A DNA stretch of 8,782 nucleotides from Gammaproteobacteria bacterium. GTDB lineage: Bacteria; Pseudomonadota; Gammaproteobacteria; Pseudomonadales; Pseudohongiellaceae. Below, one piece after another: positions 1-8,603 of this stretch; the first letter of the stretch is position 1, and each line of letters begins with the position of its first letter. The stretch lies in contig JAESUT010000064.1 of assembly GCA_016762995.1 (NCBI GenBank), forward strand, positions 19,693 to 28,474, in the 5' to 3' direction. The position numbers were made by a program, and so were the translations under genes. A model generated the notes under the pieces. The model was given only the letters and a program-made list of their open reading frames with translations. It did not search any database and was not told the DNA's origin.

Positions 1-1142
1 ATATCTCCCGTGGGGACAACCTCTTCGCGCACCTTAACTCGAAAGCCCGCGGGAATTCTCTTCCCCCCCTCCCACACCACGGGGCGAAGCGCTCGGTTGT
101 CGGCACGCAATTGCTCCAGACTGATACCAATCGAACTGGCAAATACTTCCGCATCGATAAAGGCGTCGGTCTGGACTTCTCTGAAATTAGGGGCGGGGTT
201 AAATTGCACTTCACCGAAGTACTCCTCGGCATTTCTTTCTACTTCATTGACAGCTAGAAATTGCGCATAGAAGTTGCGCGATGCGAACCCGAATGACCGC
301 CCCTTATAATTTGCGATGATTTTTTCTATGTCGGTTGTTTCAGTCTCCCGAACCGCTCTGGCTATTCCGCCGGCACCATGGTTATAAGCAGTTAGCGCCA
401 AGGGCCAAGTGCCGAGCACGCTGTAGTTATACTCAAGCAGGCTCATCGCAGCGCTAGTCGCTGTATAGGGATCCATCCGCTCATCGACAATGTGGTCGAT
501 ACGCATGAAGCGTTGGCCGGTGGCACGAGTGAACTGCCACATGCCTGCAGCCGATGCGCTAGAAAAGGCGCCAGGATTAAATGACGACTCGACGTGAGGC
601 AGCACGCCAAGCTCCGCTGGCAATCCTTTCTCTCGTATAACATTGTTTATATGCTGTCGGTACGCACCAGACCTTTGTAGTCCACCAAGGAATCTATCTG
701 ACTGACCCAACTGCCAACGAACATTCGAAGCAGCAGCGCGCAGGGTCTGGTTACTTACGTCAATGGGCCATAGCGAGAGGATTTCGCGCTGTGAATCTGT
801 AAGCTGATCACGCCCTCCGGTTGCGAGCACCCGCAAGTCTTCCTGAATTTGGCTACGCCTAGCCTCGATCTGACGGCGATTCAATCGCATATCAGTATAG
901 ATAACATCGAGATGCTGTGAGTCGTGCAGAAAGCCACTCTGAGTATCAACTTCGGTATAGACACGAACCCAGAAGCCTATAGCCGGTTCTAACTCAGCAG
1001 GCCTGGGAAATAATGCCCGGTCTTGAGCGAACGATTGAAGAGGCAGGAGTAGAGAAAATTGCAGTAATAACAGTGAAAACACGAGACGACAGCTAAAGAG
1101 AGGCCGCTTAGTGTGCTGAGGTTGTTGCCCTATGTGAACCAA
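1..1142 (-). CDS. MltD-like murein lytic transglycosylase, exported, 3' end outside the window
   Basis: Probable periplasmic enzyme cleaving the MurNAc-GlcNAc bond of peptidoglycan to leave 1,6-anhydro ends. I read an uninterrupted frame of 380 codons running off the left edge. There is no ATG. I chose TTG at 1142 because an AAAGGG Shine-Dalgarno lies 9 bases upstream and the product starts with a basic region (K12, R13, R19), a Leu-rich core (about 20-35) and a likely signal peptidase site SFA|QD after residue 39. GTG at 1082 is a weaker alternative. The SLT domain spans about 165-290: putative catalytic Glu185 in LPHVESSFNP, then SAAGMWQFTRATG and ALTAYNHGAGGI, the usual family 1 motifs. 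Residues about 320-372, ending in KRIPAGFRVKV, resemble a degenerate LysM-type wall-binding module. Family members are usually 450-550 residues, so roughly a quarter is missing. It lies 130 bases downstream of secF. Confident on family, less so on start and subfamily. Confidence 0.85.
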   Translation of the reverse strand, partial: MVHIGQQPQHTKRPLFSCRLVFSLLLLQFSLLLPLQSFAQDRALFPRPAELEPAIGFWVRVYTEVDTQSGFLHDSQHLDVIYTDMRLNRRQIEARRSQIQEDLRVLATGGRDQLTDSQREILSLWPIDVSNQTLRAAASNVRWQLGQSDRFLGGLQRSGAYRQHINNVIREKGLPAELGVLPHVESSFNPGAFSSASAAGMWQFTRATGQRFMRIDHIVDERMDPYTATSAAMSLLEYNYSVLGTWPLALTAYNHGAGGIARAVRETETTDIEKIIANYKGRSFGFASRNFYAQFLAVNEVERNAEEYFGEVQFNPAPNFREVQTDAFIDAEVFASSIGISLEQLRADNRALRPVVWEGGKRIPAGFRVKVREEVVPTGD

Positions 1143-1151
1143 TCTGAAGCG

Positions 1152-1157
1152 CCCTTT
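1152..1157 (-). promoter_or_regulatory. Shine-Dalgarno site of the lytic transglycosylase
   Basis: AAAGGG on the minus strand, 9 bases upstream of the TTG at 1142. It is the main reason for preferring that non-ATG start; the in-frame GTG at 1082 has only pyrimidine-rich sequence upstream. Confidence 0.5.
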
Positions 1158-1183
1158 ATGAACATTAGATTTCGACGGGCTAA

Positions 1184-1212
1184 AACATAGCAATTATGCG
1201 GATGATCGCCAA
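1184..1212 (-). promoter_or_regulatory. possible sigma70 promoter for the lytic transglycosylase
   Basis: On the minus strand TTGGCG (1212-1207) and TATGTT (1189-1184) are separated by exactly 17 bases. Each hexamer matches the sigma70 consensus at 4 of 6 positions. A start near 1176 would leave a leader of about 35 bases before the TTG at 1142, and would exclude the further upstream in-frame TTG at 1193. It would let the gene be expressed apart from secDF. This is motif reading only; chance matches are common. Confidence 0.3.
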
Positions 1213-1272
1213 GTGCTATTTACCGCAGAACTAGCCCAGCTCGGAAAAATGTCGACGCGTCACGAACCCTTC

Positions 1273-2226
1273 CTAAGGGATATCGTCCAACTCTGAACCT
1301 TCCTTTACAGGCAACATCAAATCTTCGCGGGTCACATTCATGTACAAAATAACATTCGAGGCAATATAAATTGAAGAATAGGTACCGATAACTACACCGA
1401 TGATAAGAGCAACCGCAAATCCCTGAGTAGATTCGCCACCGATGAAAAGGATAGAGAAGAGCACCAATAGTGTAGTAAATGAAGTAATCAAAGTGCGCGA
1501 TAGTGTTTGATTGAGAGAAATATTGACCATTTCAATCGGCGTGCCCTTACGCAGGCGACGGAAATTTTCACGAATACGGTCGGATACCACGATGGTGTCG
1601 TTCAATGAATAACCAATGATCGCCAACAACGCAGCCAATGTATTTAGATTGAACTCGATTCGGAACAGAGAAAAAATCCCGAGGGTAATAATAATGTCGT
1701 GCGCAAGCGCCACCACAGCACCCACCGCGAACTTAAACTGGAAGCGCATGGAAATGTAGACCATGATAATAGCGAGAGCCACCAGCATGCCGATTCCGCC
1801 TGATTCAACCAGTTCTCCGCCAACTTTCGCGCTCACGTAGTCGGACCCTAATAGCGTGATCTGACTTCCGCTCGCGCTCTGCAGCAATTCGGTAATAGAC
1901 TCTCCAACGATAACTGCCTGCGCAGCCTGCTCGCCTATTGCAACATTTTCATCTACCGGTAGAAGAATTCGAATGTCGCGATCGGAGCCGAAAGTTACGA
2001 CTACCGCGTCTTCATAGCTATTCTCACGCAGCGTCTGATTAACATCTTCGACGACAACAGCGTCTGCGTAGCTCAAGCGTACCGATGTGCCGGAGGTAAA
2101 ATCTAAACCGAACTCCAGTGAGTTGAAGGCGAGCGATATGATAGAAACGATTACCAGAATAGCAGACGTCACGCCCGCAAACTTGCGCACACCCATAAAG
2201 TCGATTTGTTTTTCAGGGAGTAACAT
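1273..2226 (-). CDS. secF: protein translocase subunit SecF
   Basis: Inner-membrane partner of SecD; the SecDF complex uses the proton gradient to help pull preproteins through SecYEG into the periplasm. The 317 residues fit the family (about 310-325). Visible parts: first membrane segment about 18-36, the signature GLDFTSGT at 40-47, a periplasmic domain to about 140, then five membrane segments. These include ALAHDIIITLG (174-184) and the highly conserved IGYSLNDTIVVSDRIREN (204-221). The third Gly of the usual GIDFTGGT signature is Ser here. The ATG lies 6 bases after the secD stop, so the two are translated from one message, probably with coupling; the GGCGGGA-like stretch at the end of secD can serve as ribosome binding site. 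It ends in TAG. Confidence 0.97.
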   Translation of the reverse strand: MLLPEKQIDFMGVRKFAGVTSAILVIVSIISLAFNSLEFGLDFTSGTSVRLSYADAVVVEDVNQTLRENSYEDAVVVTFGSDRDIRILLPVDENVAIGEQAAQAVIVGESITELLQSASGSQITLLGSDYVSAKVGGELVESGGIGMLVALAIIMVYISMRFQFKFAVGAVVALAHDIIITLGIFSLFRIEFNLNTLAALLAIIGYSLNDTIVVSDRIRENFRRLRKGTPIEMVNISLNQTLSRTLITSFTTLLVLFSILFIGGESTQGFAVALIIGVVIGTYSSIYIASNVILYMNVTREDLMLPVKEGSELDDIP

Positions 2227-2232
2227 ATTTAT

Positions 2233-4128
2233 CTAATTTCCCGCCTCTATATTCAGGTCGTCTTGCTTGGCAATTTTTCTGTAACTGCCTATGGAGAGTG
2301 TCTTGCCAGACTTGCCGCCATAGATCAAATTTACAATTGCTCGCGTGCCGATGATGGCAGTGAACATAGATGTAATAATTCCAATCATCAGAGTGATAGC
2401 GAAGCCACGCACAGGACCAGTACCGATCGTATAGAGTACTGCGGCGACTAAGAATGTAGTCAAATTCGCATCGATAATAGTCGTGAATGCACGGTTATAT
2501 CCCGCGTCGATAGCCTGCTGCGCCGGCGTGCCGATCCCCAACTCTTCACGAATTCTCGTGAAGATGAGCACATTCGCATCCACCGCCATACCCACGGTAA
2601 GTACAATGCCCACAATGCCCGGCAGCGTCAGTGTCGCCGGGATTATTGAAGACATCACCGCTACGATCATCAGAATATTCATGATAAGCGCAGCGTTTGC
2701 CGCCATACCAAAAGTACGGTAGTAGAACAGCATAAAGAGAACCACGAGACCGGCCGCCACCTGCACGCCCAATAAACCCTGATCGAGATTTTCCTGCCCC
2801 ATCGATGGTCCGATAACCGATTGCTCAACAATCGTCATAGGGGCCGCTAGAGATCCCGAGCGAATAAGCGGAGCGAGGTCGCTTGCCTCCCGCGCCGTCA
2901 ATCCAGTGATGCTAAATTGACGGCCCAAAGCCTGCTGAATAACAGCGTGCATGATGAGTTTTTTGTCTTCATAAAACTCAATATCTTCGACTTCCTCACC
3001 CTCTTCATTCAAGGTTGTAACGGTGCGTGATTTTGTCTCAATCAAAAGTATGTCTAGGCGTCGGTTCACGTTATCGCGAGTGGCACGGTTCATCTGATTA
3101 CCGCCCTGCGCATCCAGACTCAAGAGCACCGCAGGTTGACTGTTCTGATCGAGCTGATAAACCGCATTACTTATGCGGTCGCCCTGCAGAACTACATCGT
3201 TGTCGACATTGACTAAGATACCCTCGTAATCATAGGTCTCGTAGCTAAGGCTAGGCGCACCTATCTCGGATTCGAGGTGAAATTCCAGTGTGGCGATACG
3301 TTGCAGAATTCTGATTGCTTGTGCTGGGTCTTGCATGCCCGGCAATTCTACTACTATCCGATCGGAACCCTGTTGTTGCACTGTGGGCTCTGAAACGCCG
3401 AGTGTATCGACACGGTTCAGCAAAGTAGTTCTATTCGCTTGCAGAGTATCGGTTTGAATCTGTAGCGCGGTAGACGGCGTCATGCGCATATCGAGGATAA
3501 AGACACCTTCCGCATCACGACTCTGAAACTGTAAATCTGGAAAACTATCAACTAATTCCGATCTGGCTTGACTGCGATCCTCGGAGTTCGCGAAACGCAC
3601 TTCCAGATGCGAGATTGAAATCAGGTTTAGACCACGACTTCGAATTCTTTGCTCTCTTAAGATCGTTCTGACATTGCTCAGGTTATTTTCCATACGACGC
3701 GTCAATGCCGCATCCATGTCTACTTCCATCAGGAAGTGCACGCCACCTTGCAAGTCCAAGCCAAGGTTCATCTTTCCTGCACCTATGGCCTGTAACCAAC
3801 CTGGCGTGGTAGGAGCAAGGTTCAGAGCTACAATATAGCTCTCGCCCAAAGCCTCTTCTATCGCCGTCTTCGCACGCAATTGGTCATTGAGATTATTCAA
3901 GCGAACGCGAATGCTCTCGGCATCTATCTCTTCACCGAAGAAATCGACTTCGGCTGCTTCCAGTGCCGACGTAATGGCCGGCATATCTCCCTGACTCAAC
4001 TCGGTGAGTTCATGAGAAATCTGCAGGGCGGGATCGTCGGGATAGAGGTTTGGCAAGGAATAGAGAAATCCCCAGATAACCACTAGCAGAATGAGAATGT
4101 TTTTCCAGGCCGGGTATTTATTTAACAT
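2233..4128 (-). CDS. secD: protein translocase subunit SecD
   Basis: Larger subunit of the SecDF proton-driven export motor. It has 631 residues, close to E. coli SecD (615). Features in order: N-terminal membrane segment about 9-27; large periplasmic region with GLDLQGGVHFLMEVD (123-137), the transition to the P1 domain; the conserved block VDTLGVSEPTVQQQGSDRIV around 240-259; then five C-terminal membrane segments from about 452 to 603. GIVLTVGMAVDANVLIFTRI (507-526) contains the conserved Asp517 of the VDAN motif implicated in proton transfer. YYRTFG (469-474) is also conserved. The stretch about 360-395 is rich in acidic residues (EEGEEVEDIEFYED). The gene sits 64 bases after yajC and 6 bases before secF, the standard order. 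It ends in TAG. Identification is firm. Confidence 0.98.
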   Translation of the reverse strand: MLNKYPAWKNILILLVVIWGFLYSLPNLYPDDPALQISHELTELSQGDMPAITSALEAAEVDFFGEEIDAESIRVRLNNLNDQLRAKTAIEEALGESYIVALNLAPTTPGWLQAIGAGKMNLGLDLQGGVHFLMEVDMDAALTRRMENNLSNVRTILREQRIRSRGLNLISISHLEVRFANSEDRSQARSELVDSFPDLQFQSRDAEGVFILDMRMTPSTALQIQTDTLQANRTTLLNRVDTLGVSEPTVQQQGSDRIVVELPGMQDPAQAIRILQRIATLEFHLESEIGAPSLSYETYDYEGILVNVDNDVVLQGDRISNAVYQLDQNSQPAVLLSLDAQGGNQMNRATRDNVNRRLDILLIETKSRTVTTLNEEGEEVEDIEFYEDKKLIMHAVIQQALGRQFSITGLTAREASDLAPLIRSGSLAAPMTIVEQSVIGPSMGQENLDQGLLGVQVAAGLVVLFMLFYYRTFGMAANAALIMNILMIVAVMSSIIPATLTLPGIVGIVLTVGMAVDANVLIFTRIREELGIGTPAQQAIDAGYNRAFTTIIDANLTTFLVAAVLYTIGTGPVRGFAITLMIGIITSMFTAIIGTRAIVNLIYGGKSGKTLSIGSYRKIAKQDDLNIEAGN

Positions 4129-4192
4129 ATTGTGCTACCAGCTAGCTCTTTATCGTCGGTGAATAAACGCGTGCGATTAATTTCCAACGCAA

Positions 4193-4519
4193 CTAGATCT
4201 GACTAATTGTACCCTTCGGTAGAACCGCGGCGACTGAAGACTTTTGCAATTTGAGTATTACCTTGTCCGCAACTTCAACGGCGATATAGTCATCACTTAC
4301 ATTGGTAACTTTGCCCATCAATCCACCGGATGTCATTATTTCGTCTCCCTTGGAAACGCTAGTAATCAGGTTTTTATGCTCTTTGGCACGCTTCGACTGC
4401 GGACGCCATAAGATCAGATAGAATAGAACGAACATACCGCCGAATAGCATTAGGTTGTAAGTCATCGAAGGTTGCCCTGCGGCTTCTTGAGCGTAGGCTG
4501 TGGGGAAGATAAAATTCAT
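4193..4519 (-). CDS. yajC: Sec translocon accessory subunit YajC
   Basis: Small single-span inner-membrane protein that associates with SecDF and the SecYEG translocon. Its exact contribution is not essential in E. coli. 108 residues, usual for the family (about 100-120). A short N-terminal part (residues 1-19, MNFIFPTAYAQEA...) precedes one hydrophobic span at about 21-38 that ends in WRPQSKRAKEH, a basic cytoplasmic anchor typical of YajC. The small soluble domain follows with the conserved KGDEIMTSGGLMGKV (57-71). The ATG at 4519 has GAGAGAG 6 bases upstream. It lies 64 bases before secD and ends in TAG. The 238-base gap to tgt suggests that a promoter could serve yajC-secD-secF separately. 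Confidence 0.97.
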   Translation of the reverse strand: MNFIFPTAYAQEAAGQPSMTYNLMLFGGMFVLFYLILWRPQSKRAKEHKNLITSVSKGDEIMTSGGLMGKVTNVSDDYIAVEVADKVILKLQKSSVAAVLPKGTISQI

Positions 4520-4525
4520 AAATGA

Positions 4526-4532
4526 CTCTCTC
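4526..4532 (-). promoter_or_regulatory. purine-rich ribosome binding site of yajC
   Basis: GAGAGAG on the minus strand, 6 bases upstream of the ATG at 4519, at normal Shine-Dalgarno distance. It supports this start. Confidence 0.5.
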
Positions 4533-4545
4533 AGGAGAATAGGTG

Positions 4546-4561
4546 TTCTGCTCAGGCAGAA
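4546..4561 (-). other. small perfect hairpin in the yajC leader
   Basis: TTCTGC and GCAGAA form a 6-bp stem around a 4-base loop, about 14 bases upstream of the yajC Shine-Dalgarno. It has no following U tract on the minus strand, so it does not look like an intrinsic terminator. It may shape the leader or be chance. In the rest of the 238 bases between tgt and yajC (4520-4757) I see no convincing promoter or gene. Confidence 0.25.
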
Positions 4562-4757
4562 AAGACGGTGATTGTACCGGCTTCAATGCAGTTCTTATAT
4601 CGATTATTGCATTCGCTTTAGATCAGCTGCGAACACGGGTTAGTCTTTCCAAACACACCCACTACAAATACCCTAGACCAGCGCGCAGTGTGCATTTACC
4701 TTAACTTGGGATTATTGGCTTATTTTCAAGTGCCTAGCGCCCAGATCAAGAAAAATA

Positions 4758-5891
<1,134 letters not shown>

Positions 5892-5958
5892 TTAATAACT
5901 ACTATTTTAAACTGGGTTTGACTGGCTTCAGCTTCGTTATCTGGCTAATAAATACGGA

Positions 5959-7545
5959 TCAATGTTCTCTAGTCGCTCGAAATTCGATGTCTGGCCAACG
6001 CTCTTCCATTAGATTCAGGTTGACCCGGGTAGGTGCGAGATAGGTGAGATAGCCTCCACCATCGATAGACAGGTTGTCGTGCGCCTTCTTTCGAAACTCC
6101 TCCAGTTTAGCCTTATTCTCGGAATCCACCCATCTAGCCACGTAGACCGTAACCGGCTCATAAATGGCATCAACCTTGTATTCGTCTTGCAAGCGAAAAG
6201 CCACAACTTCAAATTGCAGCACACCGACGGCACCGACGATTAGATCGTTATTGCGAAGCGGCATGAACAACTGCGTAGAACCTTCCTCGGATAACTGCGT
6301 CAGCCCCTTCTGCAAAGCCTTCAACTTGAGCGGGTCTTGTAAGCGAATACGTCTGAACAACTCAGGAGCAAAATGAGGAATCCCTAGGAACTTCAACTCC
6401 TCTCCTGCTGTAAAGGTATCACCGATTTGAATTGTGCCGTGATTATGCAGCCCGATAATATCACCAGACACAGCCGATTCCGCCTGCTCTCGATCACCAG
6501 CAAGAAAGGTCACCGCGTCCGCCACTTTGATATTCTTACCGATGCGGGTATGACGCATCTTCATGCCCTTCGTATACTCACCCGAACAGACCCTCATAAA
6601 CGCGATTCGGTCACGGTGCTTAGGATCCATGTTCGCCTGAATCTTGAAGATGAAGCCACTGAAGTCTTTTTCTTTCGCTTCGACAATACGAGTTTCTGTT
6701 TCTCGATCTCTGGGCTGGGGCGCCCACTCTACGAAATCATCGAGCATTGCCTTAACACCAAAATTCCCCAAAGCCGTACCAAAGAAGACAGGGGTCAGAG
6801 TTCCCTCTAAATAAGCGTCTCTATCGAATTCGTGGCTGGCACCGCGCACCAGCTCGATCTCATCTATAAAGTCTTGGGTATAACTGCCAAGCAACTCCGC
6901 CGTCTCTGGGCTATTTAGCCCATCGATTATCACCTCGTCATGAATCTGGCTCCCTTGGCCCTGCTGATAGACATAAACCTTGTCTTCAACTAGGTTATAG
7001 ACACCCTTGAATTCTTTGCCCATGCCTAGCGGCCAATTTATCGGTGCACATTTGATATTGAGAACAGTCTCGATTTCATCGAGAACTTCGATAGGGTCGC
7101 GGATATCTCTATCGAGTTTATTAACGAAGGTAAAGATCGGAGTGTCACGCAGACGGCAGACATCCATCAGCTTGATCGTTCTCTCCTCCACGCCCTTCGC
7201 CCCATCCACAATCATTAATGCAGAATCCACGGCTGTGAGTACACGGTAGGTATCTTCGGAGAAATCTTCGTGCCCAGGCGTATCGAGCAAGTTCACCATT
7301 CGTCCATTGTAAGGGAACTGCATCACCGAGGAGGTCACAGAGATGCCCCGCTGTTGCTCCATCACCATCCAGTCAGATGTCGCATGACGATCCGACTTCT
7401 TACTCTTCACCGAACCTGCGACCTGAATCAGGTTGCCGTAAAGCAGCAATTTCTCAGTGATAGTGGTCTTGCCTGCATCCGGATGCGAAATGATCGCCAA
7501 TACACGGCGGCGCTTTATTTCGTCGATTAGTGATTCAATACCCAT
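5959..7545 (-). CDS. prfC: peptide chain release factor 3 (RF3), GTPase
   Basis: Translational GTPase that removes RF1 or RF2 from the ribosome after peptide release. 528 residues against 529 in E. coli. G domain at the N terminus: P-loop HPDAGKTT (21-28), switch I region [10 protein letters not shown] (64-73), G3 DTPGHEDF (88-95) and G4 NKLD (142-145). Then an EF-Tu-like beta-barrel domain about 290-390 and the C-terminal domain with [20 protein letters not shown] (443-462), which is typical of RF3 rather than EF-G. At 528 residues the protein is also far shorter than EF-G (about 700). The ATG at 7545 fits the conserved N terminus, though no strong Shine-Dalgarno is visible. It is divergent from the acyl-CoA dehydrogenase-like gene and is followed by tgt after 82 bases. 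It ends in TGA. Confidence 0.97.
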   Translation of the reverse strand: MGIESLIDEIKRRRVLAIISHPDAGKTTITEKLLLYGNLIQVAGSVKSKKSDRHATSDWMVMEQQRGISVTSSVMQFPYNGRMVNLLDTPGHEDFSEDTYRVLTAVDSALMIVDGAKGVEERTIKLMDVCRLRDTPIFTFVNKLDRDIRDPIEVLDEIETVLNIKCAPINWPLGMGKEFKGVYNLVEDKVYVYQQGQGSQIHDEVIIDGLNSPETAELLGSYTQDFIDEIELVRGASHEFDRDAYLEGTLTPVFFGTALGNFGVKAMLDDFVEWAPQPRDRETETRIVEAKEKDFSGFIFKIQANMDPKHRDRIAFMRVCSGEYTKGMKMRHTRIGKNIKVADAVTFLAGDREQAESAVSGDIIGLHNHGTIQIGDTFTAGEELKFLGIPHFAPELFRRIRLQDPLKLKALQKGLTQLSEEGSTQLFMPLRNNDLIVGAVGVLQFEVVAFRLQDEYKVDAIYEPVTVYVARWVDSENKAKLEEFRKKAHDNLSIDGGGYLTYLAPTRVNLNLMEERWPDIEFRATREH

Positions 7546-7555
7546 GCTGATGATT

Positions 7556-7657
7556 GCCGTGTTATGACCAGAGGCCGTGTTATAACTAGAGATAGTGCGA
7601 AGGCATGCTCTCTAGTTCAGATTGCAGGATTTGCAGGCCCTATGCCTACCCTATGCC
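7556..7657. repeat. cluster of short direct and inverted repeats upstream of prfC
   Basis: Four short repeats lie side by side. A 10-bp direct repeat GCCGTGTTAT occurs at 7556-7565 and 7574-7583. A perfect 9-bp inverted repeat AACTAGAGA / TCTCTAGTT occurs at 7584-7592 and 7609-7617, with a 16-base spacer. The 7-mer TTGCAGG occurs at 7622-7628 and 7631-7637. The 9-mer CCCTATGCC occurs at 7638-7646 and 7649-7657. The first two fall in the likely prfC leader, where the inverted repeat could fold or bind a regulator. The role is unknown. Confidence 0.5.
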
Positions 7658-7674
7658 CGTTGAAATCGGGCGCG

Positions 7675-7705
7675 ATTATAGCAGCAGGGAGCAAGCGTAG
7701 GGAAA
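7675..7705 (-). promoter_or_regulatory. weak candidate promoter for prfC
   Basis: A perfect -10 hexamer TATAAT lies on the minus strand at 7680-7675. The -35 region is poor: TTTCCC at 7705-7700 with a 19-base spacer. The resulting leader of about 120 bases would carry the short repeats and the 9-bp inverted repeat. Only the -10 match supports it. Confidence 0.22.
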
Positions 7706-7794
7706 CCGACCTGCCACACTGGCTATTCATTGGTCTATGGCTAGTCTCGCAGTTACTCTACAATACCCTGCAACAGCAATGAGAACAGAAGCCC

Positions 7795-7799
7795 GAGGA
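7795..7799 (+). promoter_or_regulatory. Shine-Dalgarno site fixing the acyl-CoA dehydrogenase start
   Basis: GAGGA followed by 9 bases and ATG at 7809. The family-typical N terminus MDFTLSEQQ begins there, so the in-frame ATG at 7737 (24 residues longer, without family similarity) is not the start. Confidence 0.6.
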
Positions 7800-7808
7800 C
7801 TCTCAGAT

Positions 7809-8603
7809 ATGGATTTCACTCTATCCGAACAACAAATCGCCTTGCAGCAATCCGTCCGCAAGTTTGCGCAACAAGAACTGCCAGCTATCGCCAAACAAAT
7901 AGAAGAAAGCGACGAACCACCGGGTATCGAACTACGTAAGCGCTACGCCGAACTGGGCTATCTCGGCGTTAACCTTGACGAAAAATACGGCGGCGCCGGC
8001 ATGAGCCACCTCGATGCCGTGATCGTCTTGGAGGAGATCGCCAAAATCTCCATCGCGGTAGCCTTCCCCATATTCGAATCCTGCTTCGGCCCGAGCTTAG
8101 CGATAGCGCATTTCGGTAGCGATCGACTGAGGGAGAAATTCTTGCCCAGAGTCTGCTCAGGCGAGATCGTCGTCGCCGTATCCATGTCGGAGCCGAATGC
8201 CGGATCGGCACTAACCGATCTTACCACCCAGGCTCAAGTTGAATCCGGCCGGGTAATAATCAATGGCAATAAGCGATGGATCGGTAACTCCACTCACGGA
8301 GACTACATCATCCTCTGGGCTCGAAACACCGAGACCAAGAAGGTGCAAGGATTCGTCGTTGACCTCCACTCAGAAGGAATCACCAAAGTGAAGATCGAGG
8401 GCAAGATGGCACTCAGGTCAGTTCAGAACGGTGACCTCGAGTTCAAGGACGTGTTCGTTCCTGCTGATGCCAAGCTGGCTAAGGCTGATGACTTTGCCAC
8501 TGGAGCTAATGAGATCCTCAAAGCTTCAAGGATCAATGTTGCTTGGGCCGCTGTTGGAGCTTCCATTGGCTCATACGATGCTTGTATCAAGTATGTGACT
8601 TAG
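7809..8603 (+). CDS. acyl-CoA dehydrogenase-like protein, mosaic, stopped early by an in-frame TAG
   Basis: Flavoprotein family that makes the alpha-beta double bond in acyl-CoA. 264 residues are read before TAG at 8601; the family has about 380-400. Residues 1-150 look like a bacterial enzyme: LSEQQIALQQSVRKF, GYLGVNLDEKYGGAG (50-64) and the FAD/substrate-contact motif VSMSEPNAGSALTDL (124-138). From NGNKRWIGNST (152-162) onward, with KIEGKMALRSVQNGD (195-209) and DVFVP (214-218), it resembles glutaryl-CoA dehydrogenase and plant ACX4-type short-chain acyl-CoA oxidase instead. Codon use shifts too: Ala from mostly GCC to mostly GCT, Lys to mostly AAG, Gly to mostly GGA. The catalytic Glu of that family lies in the missing C-terminal part, so the fragment as read is unlikely to be active. 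It may be a chimera, a transferred gene or a pseudogene. It is divergent from prfC and its substrate is unknown. Confidence 0.7.
   Translation: MDFTLSEQQIALQQSVRKFAQQELPAIAKQIEESDEPPGIELRKRYAELGYLGVNLDEKYGGAGMSHLDAVIVLEEIAKISIAVAFPIFESCFGPSLAIAHFGSDRLREKFLPRVCSGEIVVAVSMSEPNAGSALTDLTTQAQVESGRVIINGNKRWIGNSTHGDYIILWARNTETKKVQGFVVDLHSEGITKVKIEGKMALRSVQNGDLEFKDVFVPADAKLAKADDFATGANEILKASRINVAWAAVGASIGSYDACIKYVT

Noticed and set aside
61..75. Apparent frameshift in the lytic transglycosylase at a G run near the left edge
   Set aside because: On recount the run has 7 G residues on the minus strand, and the frame continues without a break as EGGKRIPAGFRVKV, as expected for the family.
10..270. 86-codon plus-strand frame at the left edge
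   Set aside because: It is antisense to the C-terminal part of the lytic transglycosylase frame, which has clear motifs; the product is low in recognisable structure.
443..643. 66-codon ATG frame on the minus strand
   Set aside because: It overlaps, in another frame, the catalytic core of the lytic transglycosylase reading frame, and encodes nothing recognisable.
1240..1272. Intrinsic terminator after secF (GACGCGTC followed by a T run)
   Set aside because: The palindrome has no loop and so cannot form a proper stem, and the T run is separated from it; not convincing.
6427..6810. 127-codon plus-strand frame inside prfC
   Set aside because: It is a shadow of the intact RF3 coding sequence on the opposite strand with no supporting start signals.
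7737..7808. Upstream ATG at 7737 as start of the acyl-CoA dehydrogenase-like gene
   Set aside because: The extra 24 residues do not resemble the family, while ATG 7809 has GAGGA at the right distance and begins with the typical MDFTLSEQQ.
8601..8603. TAG read as pyrrolysine or as a general code change in this bacterium
   Set aside because: yajC, secD and secF terminate at TAG at their expected lengths, and acyl-CoA dehydrogenases are not known pyrrolysine proteins; the sites fit Gln or Glu.
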